This document shows positions 35,173 through 45,234 of a stretch of 50,082 bases of DNA, one piece after another; the stretch's first letter is position 1, and each line of letters starts with the position of its first letter. A program made the translations under genes and the position numbers. The DNA comes from an uncultured Colwellia sp. (lineage in GTDB: Bacteria > Pseudomonadota > Gammaproteobacteria > Enterobacterales > Alteromonadaceae). The notes under the pieces are model-generated. The model saw only the letters and a program-made list of their open reading frames with translations. It did no database searches and was not told where the DNA came from. The stretch is taken from NCBI GenBank assembly GCA_913061475.1, contig CAJXUN010000032.1, forward strand, positions 1 through 50,082, written 5' to 3'.

Positions 35173-35776
35173 TACGATTAGAACTCTCAGGTGTTTGAGG
35201 TCTATCAGTGCTAAGCAAGAGCTGCTGTTTTTTCACTTTTAAACGCACTAAATATTCAACTAACATCAAAAGCCCCATCATGACATAGGAGATGAAACCG
35301 TTATAAATCATCCAGCTATCTAACGACATAAACAGCGCTGTATATAAAGATACTAAGCCATTAATAATAAAAAACAAACACCACACTAAGGTGACTTTAG
35401 CGGTATATTTTATTGCCTGAGGCGGAAGGTCTTTTTCACTTAAACGCGCAAAAGTTTCAATCACCGTAGGGGGTTTAAAATATGAATAGGAAAAAACCAT
35501 CAGCATCGCGAAGTTTATCGCTAGCGGATAAAGCTTAAAACCAATAGTACTATCAGTAAATGCACTGGCCATGATAGCCACTACCCCTAATATTGAAGCA
35601 GGTAAAAGCCAAGGAAATTTTTTTAACTTGGTTCGCACCAAAAAAATTCGCATCAAGACAAAAGTGATTAAAATAATGGCTAAATACCCAGGTTTGAGAT
35701 TATTTAAGCCAATATAAACAGCAAAGGGATACATCAATAGTATCCCCGTTGTTAGCGCCGTTATAAAAAATTTCAC
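35165..35776 (-). CDS. apeG: ApeG-like membrane protein (COG4648)
   Basis: A 203-residue protein with about six transmembrane helices (roughly 4-24, 30-45, 55-72, 82-100, 125-145 and 155-175). The PLAINFAMLMVFSYSYFKPPTVIETFARL segment and its position between the ACPs and the ligase correspond to the conserved COG4648 membrane gene of aryl polyene clusters. Its function is unknown. It overlaps apeF by one base. Confidence 0.78.
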   Translation of the reverse strand: MKFFITALTTGILLMYPFAVYIGLNNLKPGYLAIILITFVLMRIFLVRTKLKKFPWLLPASILGVVAIMASAFTDSTIGFKLYPLAINFAMLMVFSYSYFKPPTVIETFARLSEKDLPPQAIKYTAKVTLVWCLFFIINGLVSLYTALFMSLDSWMIYNGFISYVMMGLLMLVEYLVRLKVKKQQLLLSTDRPQTPESSNRNE

Positions 35777-36027
35777 TAAGCGTTAACCAATTTTTCAACC
35801 TCAACAACCACATCTTCAACCGTGCGCACTTTCTTGAAAGCTTCAGGGTCTATTTTCTTACCTGTGATCGCTCTTAGCTTAACGACGAGATCTACAGCAT
35901 CAATACTGTCTAAATCTAAATCTTCATACAGGTTTGCGGTTAATAATATCTCAGCTTCATCAACTTCAAAATCATCTCTAATAATTTCAACTAAGGTTGA
36001 AAAAACTTCTTCTCTTGATTGCATCAT
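35776..36027 (-). CDS. apeF: Acyl carrier protein ApeF
   Basis: An 83-residue ACP. The phosphopantetheine Ser is in LDLDSIDAVDLVVKLR (about residue 42). Start ATG at 36027 is followed by a second ATG, either of which may be used. It carries starter or polyene intermediates after activation by the PPTase encoded at 38214. Gap to apeE is 19 bases. Confidence 0.92.
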   Translation of the reverse strand: MMQSREEVFSTLVEIIRDDFEVDEAEILLTANLYEDLDLDSIDAVDLVVKLRAITGKKIDPEAFKKVRTVEDVVVEVEKLVNA

Positions 36028-36046
36028 AATTTCCTTTACAACCTAT

Positions 36047-36304
36047 TTACGCTTTTGCTTGTTTAACAAAGGCATAAAGTGCATTAATTGATGAAAAATG
36101 CTGTTTAGTTTCTTCCGAGTTAGCATCAATTTTAACGTCATAAGTTTTCTTAATAGCTAGGCCCAACTCTAATGCGTCAATACTATCTAACCCTAAGCCA
36201 TCAATGAATAACGCTTCATCGTCTTGAATATCGTCTATTCCAATATCTTCTAGGTCTAAGGTATCAATAATTAATTGCTTTAATTCTATCTTTAAATCAG
36301 CCAT
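36047..36304 (-). CDS. apeE: Acyl carrier protein ApeE
   Basis: An 85-residue ACP starting MADLKIELKQLIIDTLDL, ATG at 36304. The phosphopantetheine Ser is in LGLDSIDALELGLAIKK. A longer in-frame reading up to 36466 lies within apeD and is not credible. The start overlaps the end of apeD by 8 bases. Two ACPs in tandem are the standard aryl polyene arrangement. Confidence 0.92.
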   Translation of the reverse strand: MADLKIELKQLIIDTLDLEDIGIDDIQDDEALFIDGLGLDSIDALELGLAIKKTYDVKIDANSEETKQHFSSINALYAFVKQAKA

Positions 36305-37070
36305 ATTTGCTGAGTTCCTCTCTAAAAAAATTTTCCAAATCTCGATTATATTGCCGAACATCTTTGGAAGTTTGTGTAACATTATTTTCCGGCAAAGTAG
36401 GTGAGTGGTCCACGACCATTGCTGAGAAATGTGCTTTCGTTTTCGGTATTCTATACCAAGGTACATTTTTTGTTAATGTTGAAGGGACGACTTTTAACAT
36501 TACCGACGTTACTTGCGCCTGACAGCGAATAGCAATATTCGCCGCACCACGTTGAAATCGTAAATCTTCTTCCGGTTTTGTTCTCGTACCTTGCGGAAAA
36601 ATAATCAAATTATTACCAGCTTTTAGAGAAGCCTCACAGTCATCAAGTAGGCCTGCTGGATCAGCGTTGCTGATATAGCCGGTATTACTGACCACGCCTT
36701 TTAAAAACATGTTGTTGAATAAATGGGTTTTTACCACACAGTCTGCATTGGGGATCAAAGAAATAAGTACCACTACATCAATTAACGACGGATGATTTGC
36801 CATGACTAAATGGCCATTAAGCGCCTTTAACTGCTGTGCTTGTTGTAAATCAAACTTGAATATTCCAACAAACTGCATAAAAGCAATAAAAAACTTAAAA
36901 GTATAATGAACCGTTTTTCTTGCTACCGCCTTTTGTGCTTGTTCATCTTTTATCGCTAAGCGCTGAACAGGTAAAACAAATAATGACAGCAATAAACCAC
37001 CGACACCAAATAGTGTAAAGCAAAGTCCGGTGGCTATAACACGCCAAAAGTAATTAAGCTGTTGCAACAT
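36297..37070 (-). CDS. apeD: 1-acyl-glycerol-3-phosphate acyltransferase-like ApeD
   Basis: A 257-residue PlsC-type membrane acyltransferase with an N-terminal hydrophobic helix. The two catalytic blocks are NHPSLIDVVVL (NHxxxxD type) near residue 94 and FPQGTRTKPEEDLRFQRGAANIA near 165. In aryl polyene clusters it probably contributes to the lipid anchor. It overlaps apeC by 17 bases and apeE by 8. Confidence 0.87.
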   Translation of the reverse strand: MLQQLNYFWRVIATGLCFTLFGVGGLLLSLFVLPVQRLAIKDEQAQKAVARKTVHYTFKFFIAFMQFVGIFKFDLQQAQQLKALNGHLVMANHPSLIDVVVLISLIPNADCVVKTHLFNNMFLKGVVSNTGYISNADPAGLLDDCEASLKAGNNLIIFPQGTRTKPEEDLRFQRGAANIAIRCQAQVTSVMLKVVPSTLTKNVPWYRIPKTKAHFSAMVVDHSPTLPENNVTQTSKDVRQYNRDLENFFREELSKYG

Positions 37071-37797
37071 GCTTACTCAAAAACCAATTGTAGTGGTTGC
37101 TCGACAGCACTGTTTTTTGCTGATTATTATTGTACCACTGAGTAAACAGTAACGAGGCCGGCATACCACCAATAATCGATTGTGAGAAATGTTCAAAATT
37201 AAATGAAATACTTTCCCCTTTCGTCATGTTTGTTTCATCAGATGGCAGTGAAACAACCATAGCAATAGCATGTGATAATTGTTGTTCATCTTGAAAGCCA
37301 AGATAGGTTTCAGGTAATTTTTGATCGGCATAAATAAAGAGAATTTCATCTGCGAGGCCGGATTTTAATCTCACGTAAACGTCAATTAGCGCCATCATAA
37401 AGCTATCTTGTCCAGCGGATATAGCATTAATAGCTTGTTTATTATTGGTTAATATACTGAATAAACTAGGAATAGCATTATGAACAGATAAGCCAAAAGC
37501 GGTTGGTGATAAGGCATTTTTATCGGCTAAGTCTGCGAGCAAGGTTGATGTTTTAGGTAAATCGCCATGGCGACTAGAAAACACCATAGGGAGATCTTTT
37601 TTAATATCACTTACCGCATTGTGGGCAACGAGCAGTGCCATTTTAGCAAAGGCACTTAAACGCCTTCTTTGCATCGGTGGTACAAAGTCTAATCTCGGCC
37701 AAACAATTTCATTTTCGCCAAATTCAATAGCTTGCTCTACCGTTAATTCATCACAATGTGCGTACCAAATGTTTAAATGGCGTATAAAGACATCCAT
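37054..37797 (-). CDS. apeC: Ketosynthase chain-length factor ApeC
   Basis: A 247-residue, KS-like but shortened protein (Ketoacyl-synt N-terminal type). The nucleophile position reads AISAGQDSFMMAL, with Gln130 where a KS has Cys, the classic mark of a chain-length factor. It is therefore not a condensing enzyme itself but the partner of ApeO. It is the first gene of the operon, with AGGAAG just before the ATG. The upstream region contains a MITE-like element. Confidence 0.85.
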   Translation of the reverse strand: MDVFIRHLNIWYAHCDELTVEQAIEFGENEIVWPRLDFVPPMQRRRLSAFAKMALLVAHNAVSDIKKDLPMVFSSRHGDLPKTSTLLADLADKNALSPTAFGLSVHNAIPSLFSILTNNKQAINAISAGQDSFMMALIDVYVRLKSGLADEILFIYADQKLPETYLGFQDEQQLSHAIAMVVSLPSDETNMTKGESISFNFEHFSQSIIGGMPASLLFTQWYNNNQQKTVLSSNHYNWFLSKHVATA

Positions 37798-37912
37798 GGC
37801 AACTTCCTGTGATAAATAGCGACTATAAAATAAGGCCGGAAATGTTATACAATAGGACTCAACAAAGCAATTAAAACAGTTGTTTAAATTAAAACTTTGA
37901 GTGATATCAAGC

Positions 37913-38181
37913 TAGGAGCTGTTGATCTTTGTTTAATCATTCAGCTGAGAGATAAAATCACCTTAATTAAGGCGAAAATGGTGTAGTTTAGTCATCTAAA
38001 TTAACTATTTTCAACGCAAAGTAAGGTGATTTTAGCCTCAGCCCTTTGGGCAATGGCTATTTTTAACGCTAGCGGCATTAGAATTTCACTTATTTGGAAC
38101 GACCAAACCCTGTTCATTCTGCTTTGCTAACATTAAAAACAACCTACTGCTGAAAATATAAACAAATATCAACAACCCCTA
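37913..38181. mobile_element. MITE-like element (family 1, full copy) between apeC and the PPTase gene
   Basis: A 269-bp non-coding element with imperfect terminal inverted repeats, TAGGAGCTGTTGATCTTTG at the left and the inverse CAAATATCAACAACCCCTA at the right. It contains an internal inverted repeat (TAAAATCACCTTA / TAAGGTGATTTTA) and a central hairpin. The right half matches the truncated element at 2702-2848. It fills most of the 416-bp gap between the divergent apeC and PPTase genes, so it could affect both promoters. Confidence 0.78.
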
Positions 38182-38213
38182 ATATAAACTTCAGAAAGTG
38201 GCGGAACCTTCAA

Positions 38214-38933
38214 TTGCCTAATATTTTGCAGATAAACAATGAAAATCTAGACAAGATAATTCATTTAGATCGTCCCTTTTGTGTTTTATGTGATGCAAAT
38301 AGCATCAAAGCAAGTGCTATAAAGTCACTTGCCCTGCAGCTACTTTTTGAGGATGAACTAGATGTAATTGCGCAAAGAAAAAAACCTAGTGCAAAAAAAG
38401 AATACATCGTCAGCCGTTTTTTAATTAAAACGCTAATTAGTCGTTATTTCAAAATTTCGTATCACTGCTTAAGACTTAGCTTTAATAATAAGCTGAAAAA
38501 ATTACAAGCCATAGTAAACGATAAACCATTGGCGATTAATATGTCCTTAGCGCATTCAAAGGGTATGGTATTTTTTGCCCTCAGTACTGAAGAAACCGTC
38601 ATCGGTGTGGATATTGAATATCAAAATGTCGATAGAGATATTATCTCAGTAGCGGAAAATTTTTTTCATCCTAGCGAATATAAAGCCCTTACCAAAGATC
38701 AACATACTACATTCTATCAATTGTGGACCCTAAAGGAGTCGCTAGCAAAAGCAACCGGACAGTCTATTTTTCAGTTACTCGGACAAGACACTATGCAAGC
38801 GATAAAAGGCTTTCATTATACATTAGGCCAATATGATGGTTTTCAATTAGCAACGCTTCAAAACGAAGGGTTAAGCGCTCCACCGTGTTATTTATTAGAT
38901 CTAGAGAAGTTACTACAAAATTATGATGAATAA
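38214..38933 (+). CDS. Sfp-type 4'-phosphopantetheinyl transferase
   Basis: A 239-residue PPTase, which attaches the phosphopantetheine arm to carrier proteins. The magnesium site is GVDIEYQNVDRD with the later FYQLWTLKESLAKATGQ, both family hallmarks. The start is a TTG at 38214, as no ATG fits. It is divergent from the aryl polyene operon, so ApeE and ApeF are the likely substrates. The hydrolase downstream overlaps its end by 11 bases. Confidence 0.88.
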   Translation: MPNILQINNENLDKIIHLDRPFCVLCDANSIKASAIKSLALQLLFEDELDVIAQRKKPSAKKEYIVSRFLIKTLISRYFKISYHCLRLSFNNKLKKLQAIVNDKPLAINMSLAHSKGMVFFALSTEETVIGVDIEYQNVDRDIISVAENFFHPSEYKALTKDQHTTFYQLWTLKESLAKATGQSIFQLLGQDTMQAIKGFHYTLGQYDGFQLATLQNEGLSAPPCYLLDLEKLLQNYDE

Positions 38934-39744
38934 ACTTTTAACACTTTATCGAGAGCACTTACTGTTACGCTGGTTATGGTGGCTTGCTGTGATTATTCCT
39001 GGCGTGCCATTTATATTACTTTCTGTAGCTTTTCAATTATATGCACATTGGCCTAGAGACTATAACGATATTACAGTCGACGCTATCAATCCAAATACAC
39101 AATACCTGTCACTGTCAGCTCATGGCGTAAAAGATAGTCCTGAAAGCTGGAGTAACGAGTTACAAAACATTATGAGTCACAATAGCATTGAACAACTTGC
39201 AGACCTTGCATTGGCGCAAATTAGTTTAGACTGGCAACCCTATTCTGATAACGCATTAGTATGTTCGGTAACTGGAAGCAATATTGGTGAGAAACTCGCC
39301 CAAAAAATAGCCTTATTACCTAATTTAAAGGCTGTTCACCTCATTGGTCATAGCTGTGGTTCATTTGTTATTTACGGTTTGTGTAAGAAATTAAAACAAG
39401 TAAATCCGAGCATCAAAGTACAAACTACTTATCTAGATCCGGTCGCTATTTATTCAGGAATATTTTGGCGCTATGGTGTTAATAAGTTTGGTGATTGTGC
39501 GGACTTTAGTGATAGTTATATTGATACAAAAGATGGCGTACCTGGCAGTAATGAAAAACTAACAAATGCCTATACGTTTGACGTAACTGACATTCGGGTG
39601 AAGCAAAATCTACCGTATGCGCCACACGCTTGGCCAACACATTTTTATCTTGATGCTTATAAAAACAACCAAGTTCCGGTTTATTTTAACCACCAAGAGG
39701 ATCTAGATACACGCTTTGATAAGACTACATTGCTCAAGTGGTAA
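38923..39744 (+). CDS. Alpha/beta hydrolase-like membrane-anchored lipase
   Basis: A 273-residue protein with an N-terminal transmembrane anchor (about residues 13-40). The nucleophile elbow is LIGHSCGSFVI (Ser in GHSCG), and later Asp in YLDPVAIYSG and His in YAPHAWPTHFYLD could complete the triad. The fold suggests an esterase or lipase facing the periplasm. It overlaps the PPTase gene by 11 bases, so the two are co-expressed. A link to aryl polyene lipids is possible but not shown. Confidence 0.7.
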   Translation: MMNKLLTLYREHLLLRWLWWLAVIIPGVPFILLSVAFQLYAHWPRDYNDITVDAINPNTQYLSLSAHGVKDSPESWSNELQNIMSHNSIEQLADLALAQISLDWQPYSDNALVCSVTGSNIGEKLAQKIALLPNLKAVHLIGHSCGSFVIYGLCKKLKQVNPSIKVQTTYLDPVAIYSGIFWRYGVNKFGDCADFSDSYIDTKDGVPGSNEKLTNAYTFDVTDIRVKQNLPYAPHAWPTHFYLDAYKNNQVPVYFNHQEDLDTRFDKTTLLKW

Positions 39745-39868
39745 CATTAATATGCACGTAGTTTGTTAGGGTAATATTTAAACTGATAACCTGAACATCG
39801 TCACTCTCTCACATCCATGTGATCGTGACATACCGTTCTTCCTGAACATAAGCGATAAATTATAACGA

Positions 39869-40261
39869 CTATTTAGTGACGTTTTGTACGTCGATAGCGC
39901 GTAATAAATTTGTGACCCAATTGGCATATTGACGGTGAATTTTTTTACCGTCATATTTTAAATTAACTGAGCTTTGATAATTTACCGTTAGGTTTTTATC
40001 GTCATGTTTTATTAAAATAACTAATTGATGCTTACGAATATCTAACGTAGCTAAAATTTCGCCTTCCGATTTCACTTTAGTTTTCCAACCAAGTGATGCC
40101 GCAGCTCTAACAATAGAGCGCTCTATGTCTTTTGAAGTATTGACTTCTTTGCCATATTGCGCAACAGGTTGATCTACATACTGTGGCACTGGAATTGTTG
40201 ACTTACAGCCAGCCAGTAAAATCAAAACAGCGCTTATTACGACTACATAAAATTTTTTCAT
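39869..40261 (-). CDS. Small lipoprotein, unknown function
   Basis: A 130-residue lipoprotein starting MKKFYVVVISAVLILLAGC, with the lipobox LAGC. The ATG at 40261 is chosen over an in-frame start nine codons upstream, which gives no signal. The remaining roughly 110 residues form one small mixed alpha/beta domain (ERSIVRAAASLGWKTKVKSEGEILATLDIRKHQLVILIKHD) of the type found in other short proteobacterial lipoproteins. It lies 33 bases after the next lipoprotein gene on the same strand, so the two likely form an operon. Confidence 0.75.
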   Translation of the reverse strand: MKKFYVVVISAVLILLAGCKSTIPVPQYVDQPVAQYGKEVNTSKDIERSIVRAAASLGWKTKVKSEGEILATLDIRKHQLVILIKHDDKNLTVNYQSSVNLKYDGKKIHRQYANWVTNLLRAIDVQNVTK

Positions 40262-40293
40262 TTTAAATTCCTTATTAATATTCGCCAAACAAT

Positions 40294-40896
40294 TTACATA
40301 TGATCCATAACTTCAATTGTTGCGGCTTGTTTCTTATCAGCAGCCTTCAATTTCCATTCAGGTAAATACTTGTTCATCTTTGAACTGATACTATTCGCAT
40401 TTTTCAACGCCCATTGTTCAGCTTTTGCTCCGCCTTTAACAAACTGGCTGTCTGCAAGCATTTCTTTAAAATCTTTAGAATCGTATTTAAACTTAGCCGA
40501 CGCATCATTTCTTACTGGGTGCATTGAAAAGCGCGCTTTCCAAAAACCCATTCTAGGGCTAACCACTGTGTAATAAGTTTTACCTTCTAAAACAGTAGCT
40601 TTTAAGAAATCAGCACTTTCTCCAACCACCATAAACATATGCTCGCCAGGCGAAGTCATATAGCTAACTTTAGAGTCATTAGAGACAATACCAATAAACG
40701 CAGGTGTTCCAGACGTAATATCATAAACAGATGCTTGAATCGCTTTAGCGATAAATGCAGAGCGAATAAAAACAACTTGTGATTGTCCTGCTCCGGCGTT
40801 GGTTTGTGCTTGGTTTGCTGATGGCTCCATTAATGTTGATTGACAGCCACTTAACAACAATAGAAACAATGCACTAACTAATAGATTTTTAATCAT
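40294..40896 (-). CDS. DUF2846-like lipoprotein
   Basis: A 200-residue lipoprotein with signal MIKNLLVSALFLLLLSGC (lipobox LSGC), starting at ATG 40896. The core QVVFIRSAFIAKAIQASVYDITSGTPAFIGIV and the SPGEHMFMVVGES strand are typical of DUF2846-like lipoproteins, which have unknown function. It is the first gene of a two-lipoprotein operon. Confidence 0.72.
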   Translation of the reverse strand: MIKNLLVSALFLLLLSGCQSTLMEPSANQAQTNAGAGQSQVVFIRSAFIAKAIQASVYDITSGTPAFIGIVSNDSKVSYMTSPGEHMFMVVGESADFLKATVLEGKTYYTVVSPRMGFWKARFSMHPVRNDASAKFKYDSKDFKEMLADSQFVKGGAKAEQWALKNANSISSKMNKYLPEWKLKAADKKQAATIEVMDHM

Positions 40897-41244
40897 GATT
40901 TTCCCTAATAAATTATTATTTTTTCCGGCGCACAATATAACATAACTCTCACACTACAATGCAAGTAACTTAAGGCCTAATACCGTATTTACTTACAAAT
41001 AATTAACACAATTATCTTTCACTATAAGCCACTTATTAGTTAACTCATATTCCATATCAAGGCAAACCTGTCGCTAGCTTACTTATAACAGCAGGTTATT
41101 ATTTATTCTGACATTTTTTGCTAACAACTTTGGTCTATGCTTAGAGCGTTTAAACATCTGCTTTACGTCAAGCTGATCGTTTTGAGTCGTTAACTCGTAA
41201 TATCTTATGACCTGAATATAACGCTATTTAATTAGCCAAGGTAA

Positions 41245-43422
<2,178 letters not shown>

Positions 43423-43447
43423 TTCAATACGACTGATAGGACTAAAG

Positions 43448-43486
43448 GCATGCTTGTGCCAAAAGCAACTTTACCGGCAAGCATGC
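43448..43486 (+). terminator. Stem-loop after katG
   Basis: GCATGCTTG (43448-43456) pairs with CAAGCATGC (43478-43486) across a 21-base loop, 26 bases past the stop codon. There is no strong U-tract. A second small hairpin, AATGCCT / AGGCATT, lies at 43542-43568 and ends in T-rich sequence. Either could end the katG transcript. Confidence 0.5.
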
Positions 43487-43649
43487 TATAGCTTTGATTA
43501 CAGTTCAGGGAGGATGATAGAGATTAAGTTATATCAATTAGAATGCCTGATGGACCTCATTAGGCATTATTATTTCAAAGCAATGAATGTATCTCGTTGC
43601 TTTTATAGTAGCTTATATCAGGACAATAAATAATTGAGGATAAACTATT

Positions 43650-43868
43650 TAGCCTCAGCTGCGGTTAGTGAACTTTATACCCAGTTGATTTATATTATTA
43701 GCTAAATCATTTACGGTATTGTTTCAAGTCGTAGGCTAACAAAGCCTCAACAATAAAATTTAAGTGTTTAATAGGCACTCTTGCAAACAAATAGCTCACT
43801 ATTGGGCTTAAATATAATGCTGTTAGGCGCTTATACAAACATTAGTAGCTTCGCGTGAGTTGAGATTA
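43650..43868. mobile_element. Diverged relative of the family 2 MITE-like element
   Basis: A 219-bp non-coding stretch starts TAGCCTCAGCTGCGG and ends with the inverse-related GCGTGAGTTGAGATTA. It shares a central similar block with the element at 10852-11085 (AATAGC-x-CACTATT region followed by AAAT..AA.GCTG) at a corresponding distance from the right end. The match is partial, so this is a degenerate or distantly related copy. It occupies most of the 535-bp gap between katG and the repeat lipoprotein gene. Confidence 0.45.
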
Positions 43869-43910
43869 TTTTGCATACTCTGTATGAGTATTGAGATAGC
43901 TCAAAAGATA

Positions 43911-43940
43911 ATAAAAAAGGCCTCAATGGGCCTTTTTTTA
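43911..43940 (-). terminator. Intrinsic terminator after the repeat lipoprotein gene
   Basis: AAAAAAGGCC (43913-43922) pairs with GGCCTTTTTT (43929-43938) with a 6-base loop and U runs on both strands, 18 bases past the gene's stop. Confidence 0.85.
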
Positions 43941-43957
43941 AGATTATAAACTATCTA

Positions 43958-44326
43958 TTAACAATCGTCATCTTCAGCATTTACGCCTTCTTTAACTTTT
44001 TCACATGCATCTTCAATGGCGTTACCGGCATCTTTTTTCATATCGCCAAGTTTAGAGCTAGCATCATTTTTCATTTCACTTAACTTATCACCAGCATCGC
44101 TTGCCATATCTGCGACTTTTTCACCGGCTTCTTCAATTGCATTACCGGCATCATCGGCCATATCACCAATTTTATCACCAGCATCTTCAGCGGCATTGCC
44201 TGCATCATGTACCATTTGATCTACTTTTTCACCAGCCGTTTCAGCCTTATCTTCGCTACAAGCCGTTAAGCCAAATACTGCTATAAAGATAATAAGTGAG
44301 CTTGATAATTTTTTAATAAAAGTCAT
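43958..44326 (-). CDS. Repeat-rich lipoprotein with 11-residue amphipathic repeats
   Basis: A 122-residue lipoprotein with signal and lipobox LTAC (Cys23). Residues 30-115 consist of imperfect 11-residue units of the form DAGDKIGDMAD / DAGNAIEEAGEKV, as in LEA-like and apolipoprotein-like amphipathic helices. The tail ends in an acidic EDDDC with a free C-terminal Cys, and CEKV supplies another. It probably lies along a membrane or protects it under stress. It lies 9 bases downstream of the DUF1328 peptide gene, on the same strand. The family is common in stress-inducible loci. Confidence 0.75.
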   Translation of the reverse strand: MTFIKKLSSSLIIFIAVFGLTACSEDKAETAGEKVDQMVHDAGNAAEDAGDKIGDMADDAGNAIEEAGEKVADMASDAGDKLSEMKNDASSKLGDMKKDAGNAIEDACEKVKEGVNAEDDDC

Positions 44327-44335
44327 GTTTTTTTC

Positions 44336-44512
44336 CTAAATTTTTGGTGATTTACCACGAACTGCATTGGCGATTAATGAGATAACCAACAATACAACGA
44401 ATATGAAAAATATAATTTTAGCTATACCTGCTGCTGCGCCAGCAATACCACTAAAACCAAAGACTGCCGCGATAATCGCAACAACTAAAAAAGTAAGTGC
44501 CCAATTCAACAT
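44336..44512 (-). CDS. DUF1328/YtjA-like small membrane protein
   Basis: A 58-residue protein, [20 protein letters not shown] and onward, ending RGKSPKI. Two transmembrane segments (about 4-22 and 30-50) flank the conserved [21 protein letters not shown] centre, the hallmark of the DUF1328/YtjA family. ATG at 44512 follows GGGAAATATT, a Shine-Dalgarno-like sequence. It is upstream of, and probably co-transcribed with, the repeat lipoprotein. Such proteins are induced by envelope or osmotic stress, but their function is not known to me. Confidence 0.88.
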   Translation of the reverse strand: MLNWALTFLVVAIIAAVFGFSGIAGAAAGIAKIIFFIFVVLLVISLIANAVRGKSPKI

Positions 44513-44790
44513 AATATTTCCCTCAGTTCATTTAGTTTCAAACTACAACTAACTGAATGCGTTATTCGTGCCAACAAAAAAACCAAAGATAAAATATTGA
44601 TAATAAAGAGCATTTTTAAATATACTTTTTCATACGATAACAGCTATGTAAGCCAAAGTGAAATATTTACAGACTATGCATGTAGTATTATCCGTATTAG
44701 TGCAGATATGGCTACAAAGCGTGCTGCTGACATTATAAAGCCATCACTCACCAGGCTTTAATGTCGAGCCAGATATATTGAAATTTTCAA

Positions 44791-44829
44791 AAAACAAAAA
44801 AGCGACTACCCAATAGAGTAAGTCGCTTT
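44791..44829 (-). terminator. Intrinsic terminator in the direction of the TldD operon
   Basis: AAAGCGACT (44799-44807) pairs with AGTCGCTTT (44821-44829). On the minus strand it is followed by a U-rich tract (UUUUUUGUUUUUUG). It lies about 400 bases past the tldD-like stop codon. Confidence 0.75.
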
Positions 44830-44846
44830 AATTAACGCAGAGGTGG

Positions 44847-44939
44847 TTCCAACTTTATTCGTTTTTTTGGACTTCCCACATTTGTGGGAGCTCAACTAAG
44901 TTGGAAACTGAAAATTAACTTACATCATTGGACTTCCCA
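44847..44939. repeat. Nested palindrome with a repeated TTGGACTTCCCA word
   Basis: TTCCAACTT (44847-44855) pairs with AAGTTGGAA (44898-44906), enclosing TCCCACA (44874-44880) with TGTGGGA (44883-44889). The 12-mer TTGGACTTCCCA occurs at 44867-44878 and again at 44928-44939. No ORF spans it. It looks like a structured repeat or the remnant of a mobile element end. Confidence 0.45.
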
Positions 44940-45234
44940 GTTTTCGCTAAAAGCCATACTAGTGAGTGCAAATTGGTTGCTATAGAAAATGTGAGGCAGA
45001 TAGGAAAATAGTCAAAGCGATTAAATTAGCAGTCCATTCTATTGGGGTTGTAGACCTAGTTTATCTTCGTTTTAAATCCACAGATACATAGCTTATTTTC
45101 ACAAACTTAAAAAAAGCATTTAATGAAAGTAAGTTGCCTTTTGAAAAAAGGCTAAAATCATATGAACTTACAGTGACATGATTCATTTAAGTAATATAAA
45201 AAATCTATTGTAACTTTATTTTTTATAAAAATAT

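Larger units (their letters stand above)
44513..45234. other. 722-bp stretch without a gene, between the DUF1328 gene and the TldD-like gene
   Basis: No credible ORF is seen. It holds the terminator at 44791-44829, an unusual nested palindrome at 44847-44939, and a small GCCTTTT/AAAAGGC hairpin near 45140. The right part from about 45000 is very A+T-rich, like the following operon. The promoter of the DUF1328 gene should lie near 44520-44600. Confidence 0.6.

Noticed and set aside
36305-36466. Long N-terminal extension of the first acyl carrier protein
   Set aside because: The extension overlaps apeD and has no ACP-like sequence; ATG at 36304 gives a normal-length ACP.
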